A stretch of DNA of 64,000 nucleotides from positions 1-64,000 of the forward strand of contig NZ_AUDO01000013.1 in the NCBI RefSeq assembly GCF_000425505.1. The letters run 5' to 3'. Positions 6,664 to 15,110 of this stretch are shown one piece after another (the first letter of the stretch is position 1; every line of letters begins with the position of its first letter). The translations under genes and the position numbers were made by a program. This stretch comes from Flavobacterium frigidarium DSM 17623 (GTDB taxonomy: Bacteria; Bacteroidota; Bacteroidia; Flavobacteriales; Flavobacteriaceae). The notes under the pieces were generated by a model. That model was not told where the DNA came from. It saw only the letters and a list, made by a program, of their open reading frames with translations, and ran no database searches.

Positions 6664-9501
6664 ATGAAAAAATACTACTTATTGCTATTTTTTACTCTTT
6701 TTACTGTTACTTCATGGGCTCAAAATTCTAGCACACTTTCTGGAAAAGTATTAGATGCAAAAACCCACAAACCATTAGAATATGTTGTTGTGTCTGTGCA
6801 AAACACTAGCAAAATGCAATTAACCACTTCCAGCGGAACTTTCCTCTTCAACTCACTTGCCCTAGGACCACAAATGCTGCTTTTTCACAGTCAAGGATAT
6901 AAAGATGCTTTGTACCCCGTAACTATTCGTGTAAACCAAACACTAGATCTGGGAAACATTTTATTAGAACATGACGAAATCTCCCAGCAACAAATGGCTG
7001 TTATTCGACTATATGATGAGGATTTAAGCGAAGACAATAGCGGCTCTGAAAGTATTTCGGGAATGCTACAGTCATCACAAGATATTTTTCAAAAGGCGGC
7101 GGCTTTTAATTGGGGACAAGCCCGTTTTCGTGTTCGCGGTCTAAATACGGAACAGGCAGTGATCATGATTAACGGCATCAAAATGAACAAGATTTATGAC
7201 GGTAGACCGCAGTGGAGCAATTGGGGCGGACTAAACGATGCTACCCGAAATCAAGAATTCACAATAGGAACTACAGCTTCTGATTACACTTTTGGGAGTA
7301 TTCTAGGAACCCAACACATGAATACTAGAGCATCAACATATAGAACAGGAACAAAAGCGACATTGTCTGCAACGAATACCAATTATAATGGCCGCGCGAT
7401 GATAACACACGCTACAGGAATGAACAGTAAAGGCTGGGCGTTTGTATTTTCGGCAGGAAAAAGATTGACGCGAGAGGGGCATTTTGAAGGAACTACTTAC
7501 GATGCAAATTCTTTGTTATTGGGTGTCGAAAAGAAAATCAATGACCAGCATGCTATCAATTTCACCGGTATGTACGCTCGAAATGAAAGAGGTAAAAACG
7601 GACCAAATTCTGCTGAGGTGATTGCGCTCACAAATGTAAACTATAACGCCTATTGGGGTTATCAAGATGGAGAGAAACGAAACTCGCGAGTGAAAACAAT
7701 CGAGGAACCACTGTTTATTTTAAATCATTATTTTAAGGTCAATAAGGATAGTGATTTGAATACTAGTTTTATGTATCAGTTTGGTGGAATAGGGAATAGC
7801 AAAATTGATTACCAAAATGCAAACAGTCCTGACCCTACTTATTTTAGAAAAATGCCCAGCTATTTTACCGCTCTTTATGAACGTGACAATGGAGAGTTTT
7901 CTGGAGCATTCATACCTGATTTTGAAAATGCGGCTAAGAGTGAAGCATCTTTTCTAGCCAATCCTCAAATTGATTGGAGTGCTTTGTATCGCGCGAATCA
8001 AAATCCAATTACAAATCAAAACGGAACCATCACGGGCTATACTGCAGCAAAAAGTCATTATGTATTATATGAGGACCGTACTGATGATAAGCTGTTTGTG
8101 GGTAATTCAGTTTTTAATACAGTTTTAACAGAGAATATTTCATTGCAAGCGGGGGCTACTTTTCGAAAATTAAAATCTCACAATTATCAAAAGTTGACCG
8201 ATCTCCTTGGTGGAAGCTACTTCGAAGATATCGATGGATTTTATAAAGGAAAACAAGCGCAAGCCGACCTGAATAATCCCAACAGGCAAGTAAAAGTGGG
8301 AGATGCTTATGGATACAATTTTCTATTTGATGCAACTACCTTTGATGCTTTTACTCAATTTAAATTTGCATACACTAAGGTCGATTTTTACTTGGCTCAA
8401 ACATTTTCTAATAGCAGTTATCAACGCGAAGGATTGTACAAAAACGGAATTTATGAGAACATATCCTTTGGTAAAAGCCAAAAATTAAAATTTGAAAACT
8501 TTGGATTCAAAGCAGGACTAACCTACAAAATATCAGGAAAGCAATTGTTCCATTTTAACGCTGCCCACCTCACAATAGCGCCTAGTTTGCGAAATGCCTT
8601 CCCTAATTCTAGATTAAACAACGCTACTCTAGACGGACTTAAAAGTGAGACAATAAGTAGTGTGGATGCCAACTATATTTTTAGATCACCAAATATCAAA
8701 GCGAGAGCGACAGCTTATTATATTGCCATGCGGGATGCGACAAAAACCAGTTTTTTTTATGCTGAAGGAATATTTGATAATGGTGGCGGCGATACCAATA
8801 CTAATGCTTTTGTAGGCCAATCACTTACGAATATCAATACTAGGAATGTGGGACTTGAGTTGAGTTTTGAATATCAATTAACCACAACAATTAAAACAAC
8901 ATTTGCTGCGGCTTATGGTAAAAATATTTATGCTAACAATCCCAATTTAAGTGTCAACAATGACGCGCTAGCCACAGTAGAAAACACAAAACCTTCGTTT
9001 GATTTTGGTCCGGCATTATTAAAAAATTACAAACAAGCCGGTATGCCGCAACAAGCATACAGTTTAGGTTTAGAATATCGAGATCCTAAATACTGGTGGG
9101 TGGCAACAAATTTAAATTACCTCGCCGATGCATACATTGATTTTTCGTCGATTACTAGAACAAATAGTTTTAATATAAATCCTGCAAGCAGCGCACCTTT
9201 TCCAGAAGTTACCGCCGAAAGGTCAGCAGAGTTATTAAAACAAGAACGTTTTCCTGCGGTGTTTTTGCTAAATGTTATAGGTGGAAAATCGTGGCGAATC
9301 AAAAGAAAATATATTGGTTTATTCATCAGTATCAACAACGTTCTAAATTTAAGATACAAAACCGGCGGATACGAGCAGGCGAGAAACGGAAATTTTAGAC
9401 AACTTAATCAGGATGTTTCTAGCGGGACACCTTCTTTTGGTAGTAAATATTATTATGGATATGGTAGAACTTTTTTCTTAAATCTATCCTTTAACTTATA
9501 A
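6664..9501 (+). CDS. TonB-dependent outer-membrane receptor
   Basis: This is an active importer in the outer membrane, 945 aa. A signal peptide (KK, hydrophobic core, SWAQ at 17-20) is followed by a carboxypeptidase-like regulatory beta-sandwich at about 23-110, typical of Bacteroidota receptors. The plug domain runs about 120-235 (FRVRGLN, then INGIKMN). The 22-strand barrel ends in an aromatic/hydrophobic C-terminus, SFNL. There is no SusD partner, so it is not a classic SusCD pair. The DUF5689 lipoprotein gene starts 11 bp downstream and is surely co-transcribed. Such pairs, sometimes with a secreted nuclease, are seen in Flavobacteria. A phosphate or nucleic-acid-related substrate is only a guess. 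Confidence 0.92.
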   Translation: MKKYYLLLFFTLFTVTSWAQNSSTLSGKVLDAKTHKPLEYVVVSVQNTSKMQLTTSSGTFLFNSLALGPQMLLFHSQGYKDALYPVTIRVNQTLDLGNILLEHDEISQQQMAVIRLYDEDLSEDNSGSESISGMLQSSQDIFQKAAAFNWGQARFRVRGLNTEQAVIMINGIKMNKIYDGRPQWSNWGGLNDATRNQEFTIGTTASDYTFGSILGTQHMNTRASTYRTGTKATLSATNTNYNGRAMITHATGMNSKGWAFVFSAGKRLTREGHFEGTTYDANSLLLGVEKKINDQHAINFTGMYARNERGKNGPNSAEVIALTNVNYNAYWGYQDGEKRNSRVKTIEEPLFILNHYFKVNKDSDLNTSFMYQFGGIGNSKIDYQNANSPDPTYFRKMPSYFTALYERDNGEFSGAFIPDFENAAKSEASFLANPQIDWSALYRANQNPITNQNGTITGYTAAKSHYVLYEDRTDDKLFVGNSVFNTVLTENISLQAGATFRKLKSHNYQKLTDLLGGSYFEDIDGFYKGKQAQADLNNPNRQVKVGDAYGYNFLFDATTFDAFTQFKFAYTKVDFYLAQTFSNSSYQREGLYKNGIYENISFGKSQKLKFENFGFKAGLTYKISGKQLFHFNAAHLTIAPSLRNAFPNSRLNNATLDGLKSETISSVDANYIFRSPNIKARATAYYIAMRDATKTSFFYAEGIFDNGGGDTNTNAFVGQSLTNINTRNVGLELSFEYQLTTTIKTTFAAAYGKNIYANNPNLSVNNDALATVENTKPSFDFGPALLKNYKQAGMPQQAYSLGLEYRDPKYWWVATNLNYLADAYIDFSSITRTNSFNINPASSAPFPEVTAERSAELLKQERFPAVFLLNVIGGKSWRIKRKYIGLFISINNVLNLRYKTGGYEQARNGNFRQLNQDVSSGTPSFGSKYYYGYGRTFFLNLSFNL

Positions 9502-9512
9502 ACACAAGCAGT

Positions 9513-10865
9513 ATGATAAACCAGTGGAACAAACTTATTTTTTTAGTACTTCTATCAACACTTCTAGTAAATTGTGACAATGATAATGTCGCTACGCCCA
9601 ATTTATTATGTGATCAAACAGACCTAGTCGCTAATAAATCAGTTGCTGATATTCGTGCAGCCAGCAACAACATTGTAAGAGGTTATAACTATGATGACGT
9701 GATTGAAGCTTATGTGGTTTCAAGTGATGAATATGGGAATTTTTTTAAGGCAATTTCGTTTCAAACCTTGCCCACAGCCACGACTAAAACCATAGGATTT
9801 AGTGTTCCTATCGATGTGAGTAATGCTTACATTGACTATAGGGTGGGAAATAAAGTGTATGTCAAACTTAAAAATCAATTTACTGATATTAGATACGGTA
9901 GTTTGCGTATAGGAACGAGCTACATTAGTAGTTTTAATATTGGTGGAGTGGGCCGATTGTCTCAGAATGATTTTAAGGATATTTTGATCGCTTCCTGCAC
10001 AACTGTTTCTGATGATCAGTTAGTAACGCCAATGACCATAGCACAATCTCAAGATGATGAAAAGGTAAATACATTAATTGAAATCTCAAATGTGCAGTTT
10101 ACCGAAGAGGCAATAGGGAGAACTTTTTATGAAGAAACAAATGACATTGGCGGAGCCACAAACTGGAGTTTGAGAGATGATGAAGGCAATCAAATAATTT
10201 TGAGAACTAGCAGTTATGCTCGATTTGCTGCAGATGATCTACCTACAGGAGTGGGTACGGTACGCGGTGTGCTTACTAAGTATAGCGATGACTTTCAATT
10301 AGTAGTGCGATCGCTAGACGATATTGCTATGAAAGGGGAGAGAGCCATCCCTTTTTTTATCGAAAATTTTCAATCAGTAACCGACAAGGCAAATTTGAGC
10401 TTGCCTGACTGGACCAATATTGTTACCGAGGGAAAATTATTCTGGAGATCGGGTATACTTGATGGGAACGGCTATGCTGAGTTTGCAATAAGCGGAACAA
10501 GAGTAGACTTGAATGAGGCTTGGCTAATTTCACCACCTATAAATTTAGACGACACTATAAACGAAGTACTCACCTTTAGAACGGCACAAGAAGGATTAGA
10601 TGTGAATTCAAATTTGAATGCTCTGGAAGTATACATCGCGACTGATTTTGATGGGCTAAACGTTGATCAAGCATCTTGGATAAATTTAAATCCAAAGTTA
10701 CCCAATCAAGCCACTCCCGATTTACAGTATATAGGTTCTGGGAAAATTGATTTGTCTTCTTATGAAGGCGAAGTGCATATTGCCTTTAAGTATGTGGGTT
10801 CAGGAAAGAATTTAGCACTCGACGGAAGCTTTCTGCTTGACGATGTGCAAATTGTTGCCGAATAA
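9513..10865 (+). CDS. DUF5689 lipoprotein with C-terminal choice-of-anchor-J-like domain
   Basis: This is a surface or outer-membrane lipoprotein of 450 aa. The signal peptide ends in LLVNC, making Cys21 the lipidated residue. Residues about 40-270 match the DUF5689 pattern, which has OB-like beta structure (VIEAYVVSSDEYGNFFK). Residues about 280-450 form a beta-sandwich of the choice-of-anchor-J type. That part has the usual run FFIENFQ, then EAWLISPPI, then FLLDDVQI. It follows the TonB receptor by 11 bp, so it is probably its accessory substrate-capture protein. The exact ligand is unknown. The gene is followed by a separate promoter for the FKBP gene. Confidence 0.8.
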   Translation: MINQWNKLIFLVLLSTLLVNCDNDNVATPNLLCDQTDLVANKSVADIRAASNNIVRGYNYDDVIEAYVVSSDEYGNFFKAISFQTLPTATTKTIGFSVPIDVSNAYIDYRVGNKVYVKLKNQFTDIRYGSLRIGTSYISSFNIGGVGRLSQNDFKDILIASCTTVSDDQLVTPMTIAQSQDDEKVNTLIEISNVQFTEEAIGRTFYEETNDIGGATNWSLRDDEGNQIILRTSSYARFAADDLPTGVGTVRGVLTKYSDDFQLVVRSLDDIAMKGERAIPFFIENFQSVTDKANLSLPDWTNIVTEGKLFWRSGILDGNGYAEFAISGTRVDLNEAWLISPPINLDDTINEVLTFRTAQEGLDVNSNLNALEVYIATDFDGLNVDQASWINLNPKLPNQATPDLQYIGSGKIDLSSYEGEVHIAFKYVGSGKNLALDGSFLLDDVQIVAE

Positions 10866-10893
10866 TTTGTAATTATATCAAACACACTTTTAG

Positions 10894-10901
10894 TATATTT
10901 G
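10894..10901 (+). promoter_or_regulatory. -7 element (TATATTTG) of the FKBP gene
   Basis: TATATTTG matches TAnnTTTG and lies 24 bp before the ATG. A TTTG at 10866-10869 is 24 bp upstream of it, slightly beyond normal spacing. Confidence 0.45.
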
Positions 10902-10925
10902 CAGAAATAATAAATTTTAAACACC

Positions 10926-11384
10926 ATGAAATACGCTTTATTCGCTGGGTTATTAACACTTTTTATTTCTTGTAACAGTGGTTCTAAGGATGAAAATATT
11001 GATTTTGTAAAACAAAACGATGCAGATATTACTGCTTATATTAAGGAGAAAAACTTAGATGCAACAAAAACAGATTCAGGTATGTACTATGTCATTACTG
11101 ATCCAGGAACTGGCGCACAACCTACAGCAACTTCTAATGTGACTGTGGCTTACAAAGGGTCTTTCTTGAACGGAAAGGTATTTGACGAAAGTGAGGCAGA
11201 CGGAATTAGCTTTCCTTTAAACCAAGTTATCAAAGGATGGACAGAAGGTATCCCATTATTTAAAGAAGGCGGAAGCGGAATTTTATTAATACCAGCACAC
11301 TTAGGTTATGGTGAGAATGATTATAGCACAATACCGGGTGGATCAGTTTTGATTTTTGATGTAAAGTTGATTTCGGTAAATTAA
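10926..11384 (+). CDS. FKBP-type peptidyl-prolyl isomerase lipoprotein
   Basis: This folding catalyst acts on Xaa-Pro bonds in the cell envelope. The 152-aa protein has a short lipoprotein signal ending LFISC (Cys16). It then has a roughly 40-aa linker and one FKBP domain at about 55-152. Recognisable FKBP stretches are VTVAYKGSFLNGKVFDES, FPLNQVIKGWTEGI, LLIPAHLGYG and IPGGSVLIFDVKL. The active-site aromatic and Asp positions (Y of VAYKG, FD of KVFDES, W of GWTEG) are present. It has its own promoter and terminator. Confidence 0.93.
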   Translation: MKYALFAGLLTLFISCNSGSKDENIDFVKQNDADITAYIKEKNLDATKTDSGMYYVITDPGTGAQPTATSNVTVAYKGSFLNGKVFDESEADGISFPLNQVIKGWTEGIPLFKEGGSGILLIPAHLGYGENDYSTIPGGSVLIFDVKLISVN

Positions 11385-11403
11385 TACATAATACATTTAT
11401 GCT

Positions 11404-11442
11404 AAAGGGATTTTTACAACAGGTAAAAATCCCTTTTTTTAT
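11404..11442 (+). terminator. Intrinsic terminator
   Basis: AAAGGGATTTTTAC pairs with GTAAAAATCCCTTT around a 5-base loop, with a following T run. Confidence 0.9.
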
Positions 11443-11535
11443 ATCTAATTTACAACTGTGTTGTTAAAAAAACTTTAATAAGAATGTACATCTTTAAATA
11501 TTACACTACCTTACAGTTAATAGCATACAAATGAT

Positions 11536-11543
11536 TAAATTTG
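11536..11543 (+). promoter_or_regulatory. -7 element (TAAATTTG) of hflX
   Basis: This is a perfect TAnnTTTG match 16 bp upstream of the hflX ATG. No clear -33 TTG is seen at 17-23 bp. Confidence 0.4.
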
Positions 11544-11559
11544 TAACTTATTTAAAAAT

Positions 11560-12810
11560 ATGTTAGAAAAAGAAGTATTAAATTTTGAAAAGACCGCCAT
11601 TGTTGGTATTGTAACGCAAAATCAAAGTGAAGAGAAACTAACGGAGTATCTTGACGAGTTGGAGTTTTTGACTTTTACAGCAGGTGGGGAAGTAGTGAAG
11701 CGTTTTTCACAAAAAATGGAGCGCCCAAATCCCAAAACTTTCATGGGAACTGGGAAAATAGAAGAAATTCATGCCTATGTAAAGGAAAACGGAATCTCAA
11801 CTTTGATATTTGATGACGAGTTAACGCCTTCACAACAAAAGAACATCTCAAAAATAATAGTAGAATGTAAAATTTTAGATAGAACACACCTTATCCTAGA
11901 TATTTTTGCACAACGTGCAGAGACTTCTTATGCGAGAACTCAGGTTGAGCTAGCACAATGTATTTATATGTTGCCCCGCTTATCAGGATTATGGACTCAC
12001 CTTGAACGTCAAAAAGGGGGAATTGGAATGCGTGGACCTGGAGAAACTGAGATTGAAACAGACAGACGTATTGTGCGCGATAGAATTGCATTATTGAAAG
12101 ATAAAATTAAAGCTATCGACAAGCAAATGGGAACACAACGCGGTAATCGTGGTTCGATGGTGCGTGTGGCTCTCGTAGGATACACAAATGTAGGTAAATC
12201 AACTTTGATGAATGCGGTAGGGAAAAGTGATGTTTTTGTCGAAAATAAATTATTTGCTACTCTTGATACAACCGTTAGAAAAGTAGTGATTAAAAACCTG
12301 CCTTTCCTATTGTCTGATACTGTTGGTTTCATACGTAAATTGCCTACTATGTTAGTCGACTCTTTTAAGAGTACGCTAGATGAGGTTCGTGAAGCTGATT
12401 TGTTATTGCATGTTGTTGATATTTCTCATCCAGATTTTGAAGATCATATCGCATCTGTAAATCAAACATTGTTAGACATTAAAGCTAATGATAAACCAGT
12501 AATTATGGTTTTCAATAAGATTGATGCTTACAAACATTTGACAATCGACGATGATGACTTGATGACTGAGAAAACACCAAAACATTACACACTTGAAGAG
12601 TGGAAATCAACTTGGATGGGTCGCGTAGGTCAAGAGAACGCCTTGTTTATTTCGGCAACAAACAAAGAAAATTTTGAGGAATTTAGAGCACGTGTTTATG
12701 AAGCTGTAAGACACATTCATATTACTCGTTTTCCTTACAATAAATTCTTGTATCCTGATTATAAAGATGCTGTCGAAAAAGAAGATGACGACGACAACGA
12801 AGAAGAATAG
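11560..12810 (+). CDS. hflX: GTPase HflX
   Basis: HflX is a ribosome-associated GTPase that, in characterised bacteria, splits stalled or heat-damaged 70S ribosomes. The 416-aa protein shows the HflX N-domain (PNPKTFMGTGK at 57-67, FDDELTPSQQ at 84-93) and the glycine-rich linker RGPGETEIETDRR at 158-170. The G domain has P-loop GYTNVGKST at 207-215, DTVGF at 253-257 and NKID at 319-322. The C-terminus ends in an acidic tail (KEDDDDNEEE), longer than in enteric HflX but common in Bacteroidota. It is monocistronic with its own promoter and terminator and acts in the cytosol. Confidence 0.96.
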   Translation: MLEKEVLNFEKTAIVGIVTQNQSEEKLTEYLDELEFLTFTAGGEVVKRFSQKMERPNPKTFMGTGKIEEIHAYVKENGISTLIFDDELTPSQQKNISKIIVECKILDRTHLILDIFAQRAETSYARTQVELAQCIYMLPRLSGLWTHLERQKGGIGMRGPGETEIETDRRIVRDRIALLKDKIKAIDKQMGTQRGNRGSMVRVALVGYTNVGKSTLMNAVGKSDVFVENKLFATLDTTVRKVVIKNLPFLLSDTVGFIRKLPTMLVDSFKSTLDEVREADLLLHVVDISHPDFEDHIASVNQTLLDIKANDKPVIMVFNKIDAYKHLTIDDDDLMTEKTPKHYTLEEWKSTWMGRVGQENALFISATNKENFEEFRARVYEAVRHIHITRFPYNKFLYPDYKDAVEKEDDDDNEEE

Positions 12811-12820
12811 AACATTACGC

Positions 12821-12852
12821 AAATCCCTTTTACTTTAAAAGGGATTTTTTTA
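12821..12852 (+). terminator. Intrinsic terminator of hflX
   Basis: AAATCCCTTTTA at 12821-12832 pairs with TAAAAGGGATTT at 12836-12847 across a 3-base loop, with a T tail. Confidence 0.85.
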
Positions 12853-12959
12853 GTTTAAAACTGTTGGGAATGGATTGAAGCTTTTCCTTTTTAAAAAAAA
12901 ATAGCTTTACAGTTACAAATAAAAAGAGTATCTTGATTTGAATATTTAGTTAAGATGTA

Positions 12960-13826
12960 GTGAAAAGTAATATCCCCAACATAGCATTTAAAGGCAAGCA
13001 GGGAGCCACAGATATAGAGCTTATTTCCTTAAATGAGTTATTTTTGCGTGTAGGAGAAAATCCTGATCACGATCCTAGGCAGCCACATCGCATTGAATTT
13101 TTTGCACTATTGATTGTAACTAGCGGTGCTGGGACACATCAAGTCGATTTACAAAATTATGATATTACAGCAGGGGATGTGCTTAAGATTGCCAAAGGAC
13201 AAGTACATGCATTTCAAGAAACTTTTGAATACGAAGGTTTTCTTGTCGCCTTCACGGAAGATTTTCTAGTCAAACAGTTTTCGAAATCTTCTGTTGATTT
13301 TATTTCTCATTTATACAACTACCACCTTTCTAAAACGCCTGTTCAAAAAAGCTCACATACACTTCCATTTCTAAAGGAAGCGCAGTTCGAACTTAAATTA
13401 ACTAACGACTACGCTAAAAAAGAAATTTTAGCCAAAATAGTAGAGCTTTATCTTTTGAGATTAGAGCGTCAAGCGCAAATCGATTTTCCCGTAGATGTAA
13501 ATGTGAAGCATCAAACACTGTTTCTGAATTTTAAAAACTTGGTTGAAAAAAAATATACAGAAACACGCAATGTAAAAACATACGCTGAGGAATTAGCTAT
13601 TTCTCCCAAATATCTGAATGAAATTGTTCAAAAGGTGACTTTAAACACCGCTAAGAACTTCATAGATAATTATGTTATTCTCGAAATTAAAAGGGTGATT
13701 TTCGCGCAAGCGCTAAGTCTTAAAGAAATTACTTATCTAGTGGGTTTTGATGAGGTGACTAATTTTACTAAGTTTTTTAAAAAACATACTGGATACACCC
13801 CTAAAGAGTTTAAATCTAGTTTGTAG
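12960..13826 (+). CDS. AraC family transcriptional regulator
   Basis: This one-component DNA-binding regulator has 288 aa. The N-terminal cupin-like sensor domain spans about 35-115 (GAGTHQVDLQNYDITAGDVLKIAKGQVHAF). The C-terminal double helix-turn-helix spans about 190-285. It shows ELAISPKYLNEIVQ and the conserved end ITYLVGFDEVTNFTKFFKKHTGYTPKEF. The start is GTG at 12960. The ATG at 12955 is followed at once by a stop, so it cannot serve. The next genes in the same direction are a small CxxC protein and an NmrA-like reductase, likely targets or neighbours. Ligand unknown. Confidence 0.9.
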   Translation: MKSNIPNIAFKGKQGATDIELISLNELFLRVGENPDHDPRQPHRIEFFALLIVTSGAGTHQVDLQNYDITAGDVLKIAKGQVHAFQETFEYEGFLVAFTEDFLVKQFSKSSVDFISHLYNYHLSKTPVQKSSHTLPFLKEAQFELKLTNDYAKKEILAKIVELYLLRLERQAQIDFPVDVNVKHQTLFLNFKNLVEKKYTETRNVKTYAEELAISPKYLNEIVQKVTLNTAKNFIDNYVILEIKRVIFAQALSLKEITYLVGFDEVTNFTKFFKKHTGYTPKEFKSSL

Positions 13827-13913
13827 TTACATGGTTTCATATTTACCATTATGTGAAATCTTTTCACCTTTCTGTTTTTCTTAATGTAAACGAACTTTGC
13901 TCAAAAATAAATT

Positions 13914-14111
13914 ATGAGTACAATAGCAAAATGCCCAACTTGTGGCAGCACTTCAAGCATAAAAGAAAAAGAAGGAACAACAATTTACCAAGCCATTCAA
14001 GATGAAGATGCCTTAAAAAAAATAGGTCAACTGAAAAAAGCTATGGAGAAATTCAAACTTAAAGCCGAAGAATTAGAACTAGAGTTAGCTACTTTAAAAG
14101 CGTTTAAATAA
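13914..14111 (+). CDS. Small CxxC / coiled-coil protein
   Basis: This 65-aa protein of unknown function starts STIAKCPTCGSTSSIKEKEG, a single CPTC knuckle (Cys7, Cys10) like half of a zinc ribbon. It continues into a charged amphipathic helix, about 32-63, rich in Lys, Glu and Leu and likely coiled coil. A full zinc site would need a dimer. The ATG and close spacing to the NmrA gene (53 bp) support a real gene. It might be a dimeric metal- or redox-sensing partner, but nothing in the sequence proves that. Confidence 0.65.
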   Translation: MSTIAKCPTCGSTSSIKEKEGTTIYQAIQDEDALKKIGQLKKAMEKFKLKAEELELELATLKAFK

Positions 14112-14164
14112 GTTTATCACAATAATTCACTATACGCATTTCAAAAACTTTAAATCTTAACTTC

Positions 14165-15019
14165 ATGAAAATTGCAGTAACATCAGCGAGTGGGAACTTA
14201 GGTTCTGCTATCGTAAAATCATTAATAAAAGAGATAGGTGCGGCAAATATTGTGGCTATCGCACGCACTCCTGAAAAAGCCACATATTTTGGAGTTGAGG
14301 TAAGAAAGGGAGATTATAACAACCGAGAAGATTTTAACAAAGCACTTAAAGGAATAGATAAGGTGATGCTACTATCGGGTATGGATGTACCTGAAAATAG
14401 AATCGTGCAGCATCAAAATGTGATTGCTGCTGCTAATCAAAATGGTGTAAAAAAGATTGTCTATACAAGTATTATAGGTGATGAGCATGGAACATCATTT
14501 AGTCCTATTGTAAATAGCAATCGCCAGACTGAACTGGATATTAAAGACTCAGGAATGGAATGGGTGATTGATAGAAACGGAATTTATATCGAGCCGGACT
14601 TAGAATATATCCCAACGTACATACAGGAAGGGATGATAAAAAATAGTGCTGATCAGGGTAAGTGTGCATATACAAGTCGGGAAGAGTTAAGTTATGCTTA
14701 TTCAAAGATGTTGCTAGAAGACACACACAATGGACAAACATACAATTTGGTAGGTGAGCCTATCACACAAACACAGTTAGCTGAATACATTAATCAAGTG
14801 TACGATACTAACCTCATATATGTAAGCACATCTATTGCAGCTTATAAAGAGGAGCGTCAAGCTGCTTTGGGAGATTTTCTGGGAAATATTATCGCAGGTA
14901 TTTATGAGGGAATTAGAAATGGAGCTACTAATATACTATCTGATTTTGTCATAGCAGCTTCTAGAAGTCATAAATTACCTTTACAAATGATTAAAGATTT
15001 TCTCGATAAGAACAATTAA
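14165..15019 (+). CDS. NmrA-like NAD(P)-binding oxidoreductase (QorB-like SDR)
   Basis: This is an atypical short-chain dehydrogenase of 284 aa. The dinucleotide loop SASGNLGSAIV has glycines at 10 and 13. The chain continues with ARTPEKA after strand 2, which favours NADPH, and with VKKIVYTSI near residue 100. It lacks the YxxxK catalytic pair of classical SDRs, as expected for the NmrA/QOR2 branch. Members reduce quinones or act as redox sensors. It is cytosolic. It lies downstream of the AraC regulator and small CxxC gene and ahead of a flavin monooxygenase, suggesting a quinone or aromatic redox role, by inference only. Confidence 0.85.
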   Translation: MKIAVTSASGNLGSAIVKSLIKEIGAANIVAIARTPEKATYFGVEVRKGDYNNREDFNKALKGIDKVMLLSGMDVPENRIVQHQNVIAAANQNGVKKIVYTSIIGDEHGTSFSPIVNSNRQTELDIKDSGMEWVIDRNGIYIEPDLEYIPTYIQEGMIKNSADQGKCAYTSREELSYAYSKMLLEDTHNGQTYNLVGEPITQTQLAEYINQVYDTNLIYVSTSIAAYKEERQAALGDFLGNIIAGIYEGIRNGATNILSDFVIAASRSHKLPLQMIKDFLDKNN

Positions 15020-15078
15020 ATACATTGCCAATCATTTTCTTTCTATCCAATTTTATAAGTCGTCACTTTCTAAAGTTC

Positions 15079-15086
15079 TATCTTTG
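15079..15086 (+). promoter_or_regulatory. -7 element (TATCTTTG) of the monooxygenase gene
   Basis: This is a perfect TAnnTTTG match followed by C, the commonest Bacteroidota form. It lies 24 bp upstream of the TTG start, predicting a leader of about 18 nt. No clear -33 box. Confidence 0.5.
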
Positions 15087-15110
15087 CACGACTTTTAATT
15101 AGATCCATTT

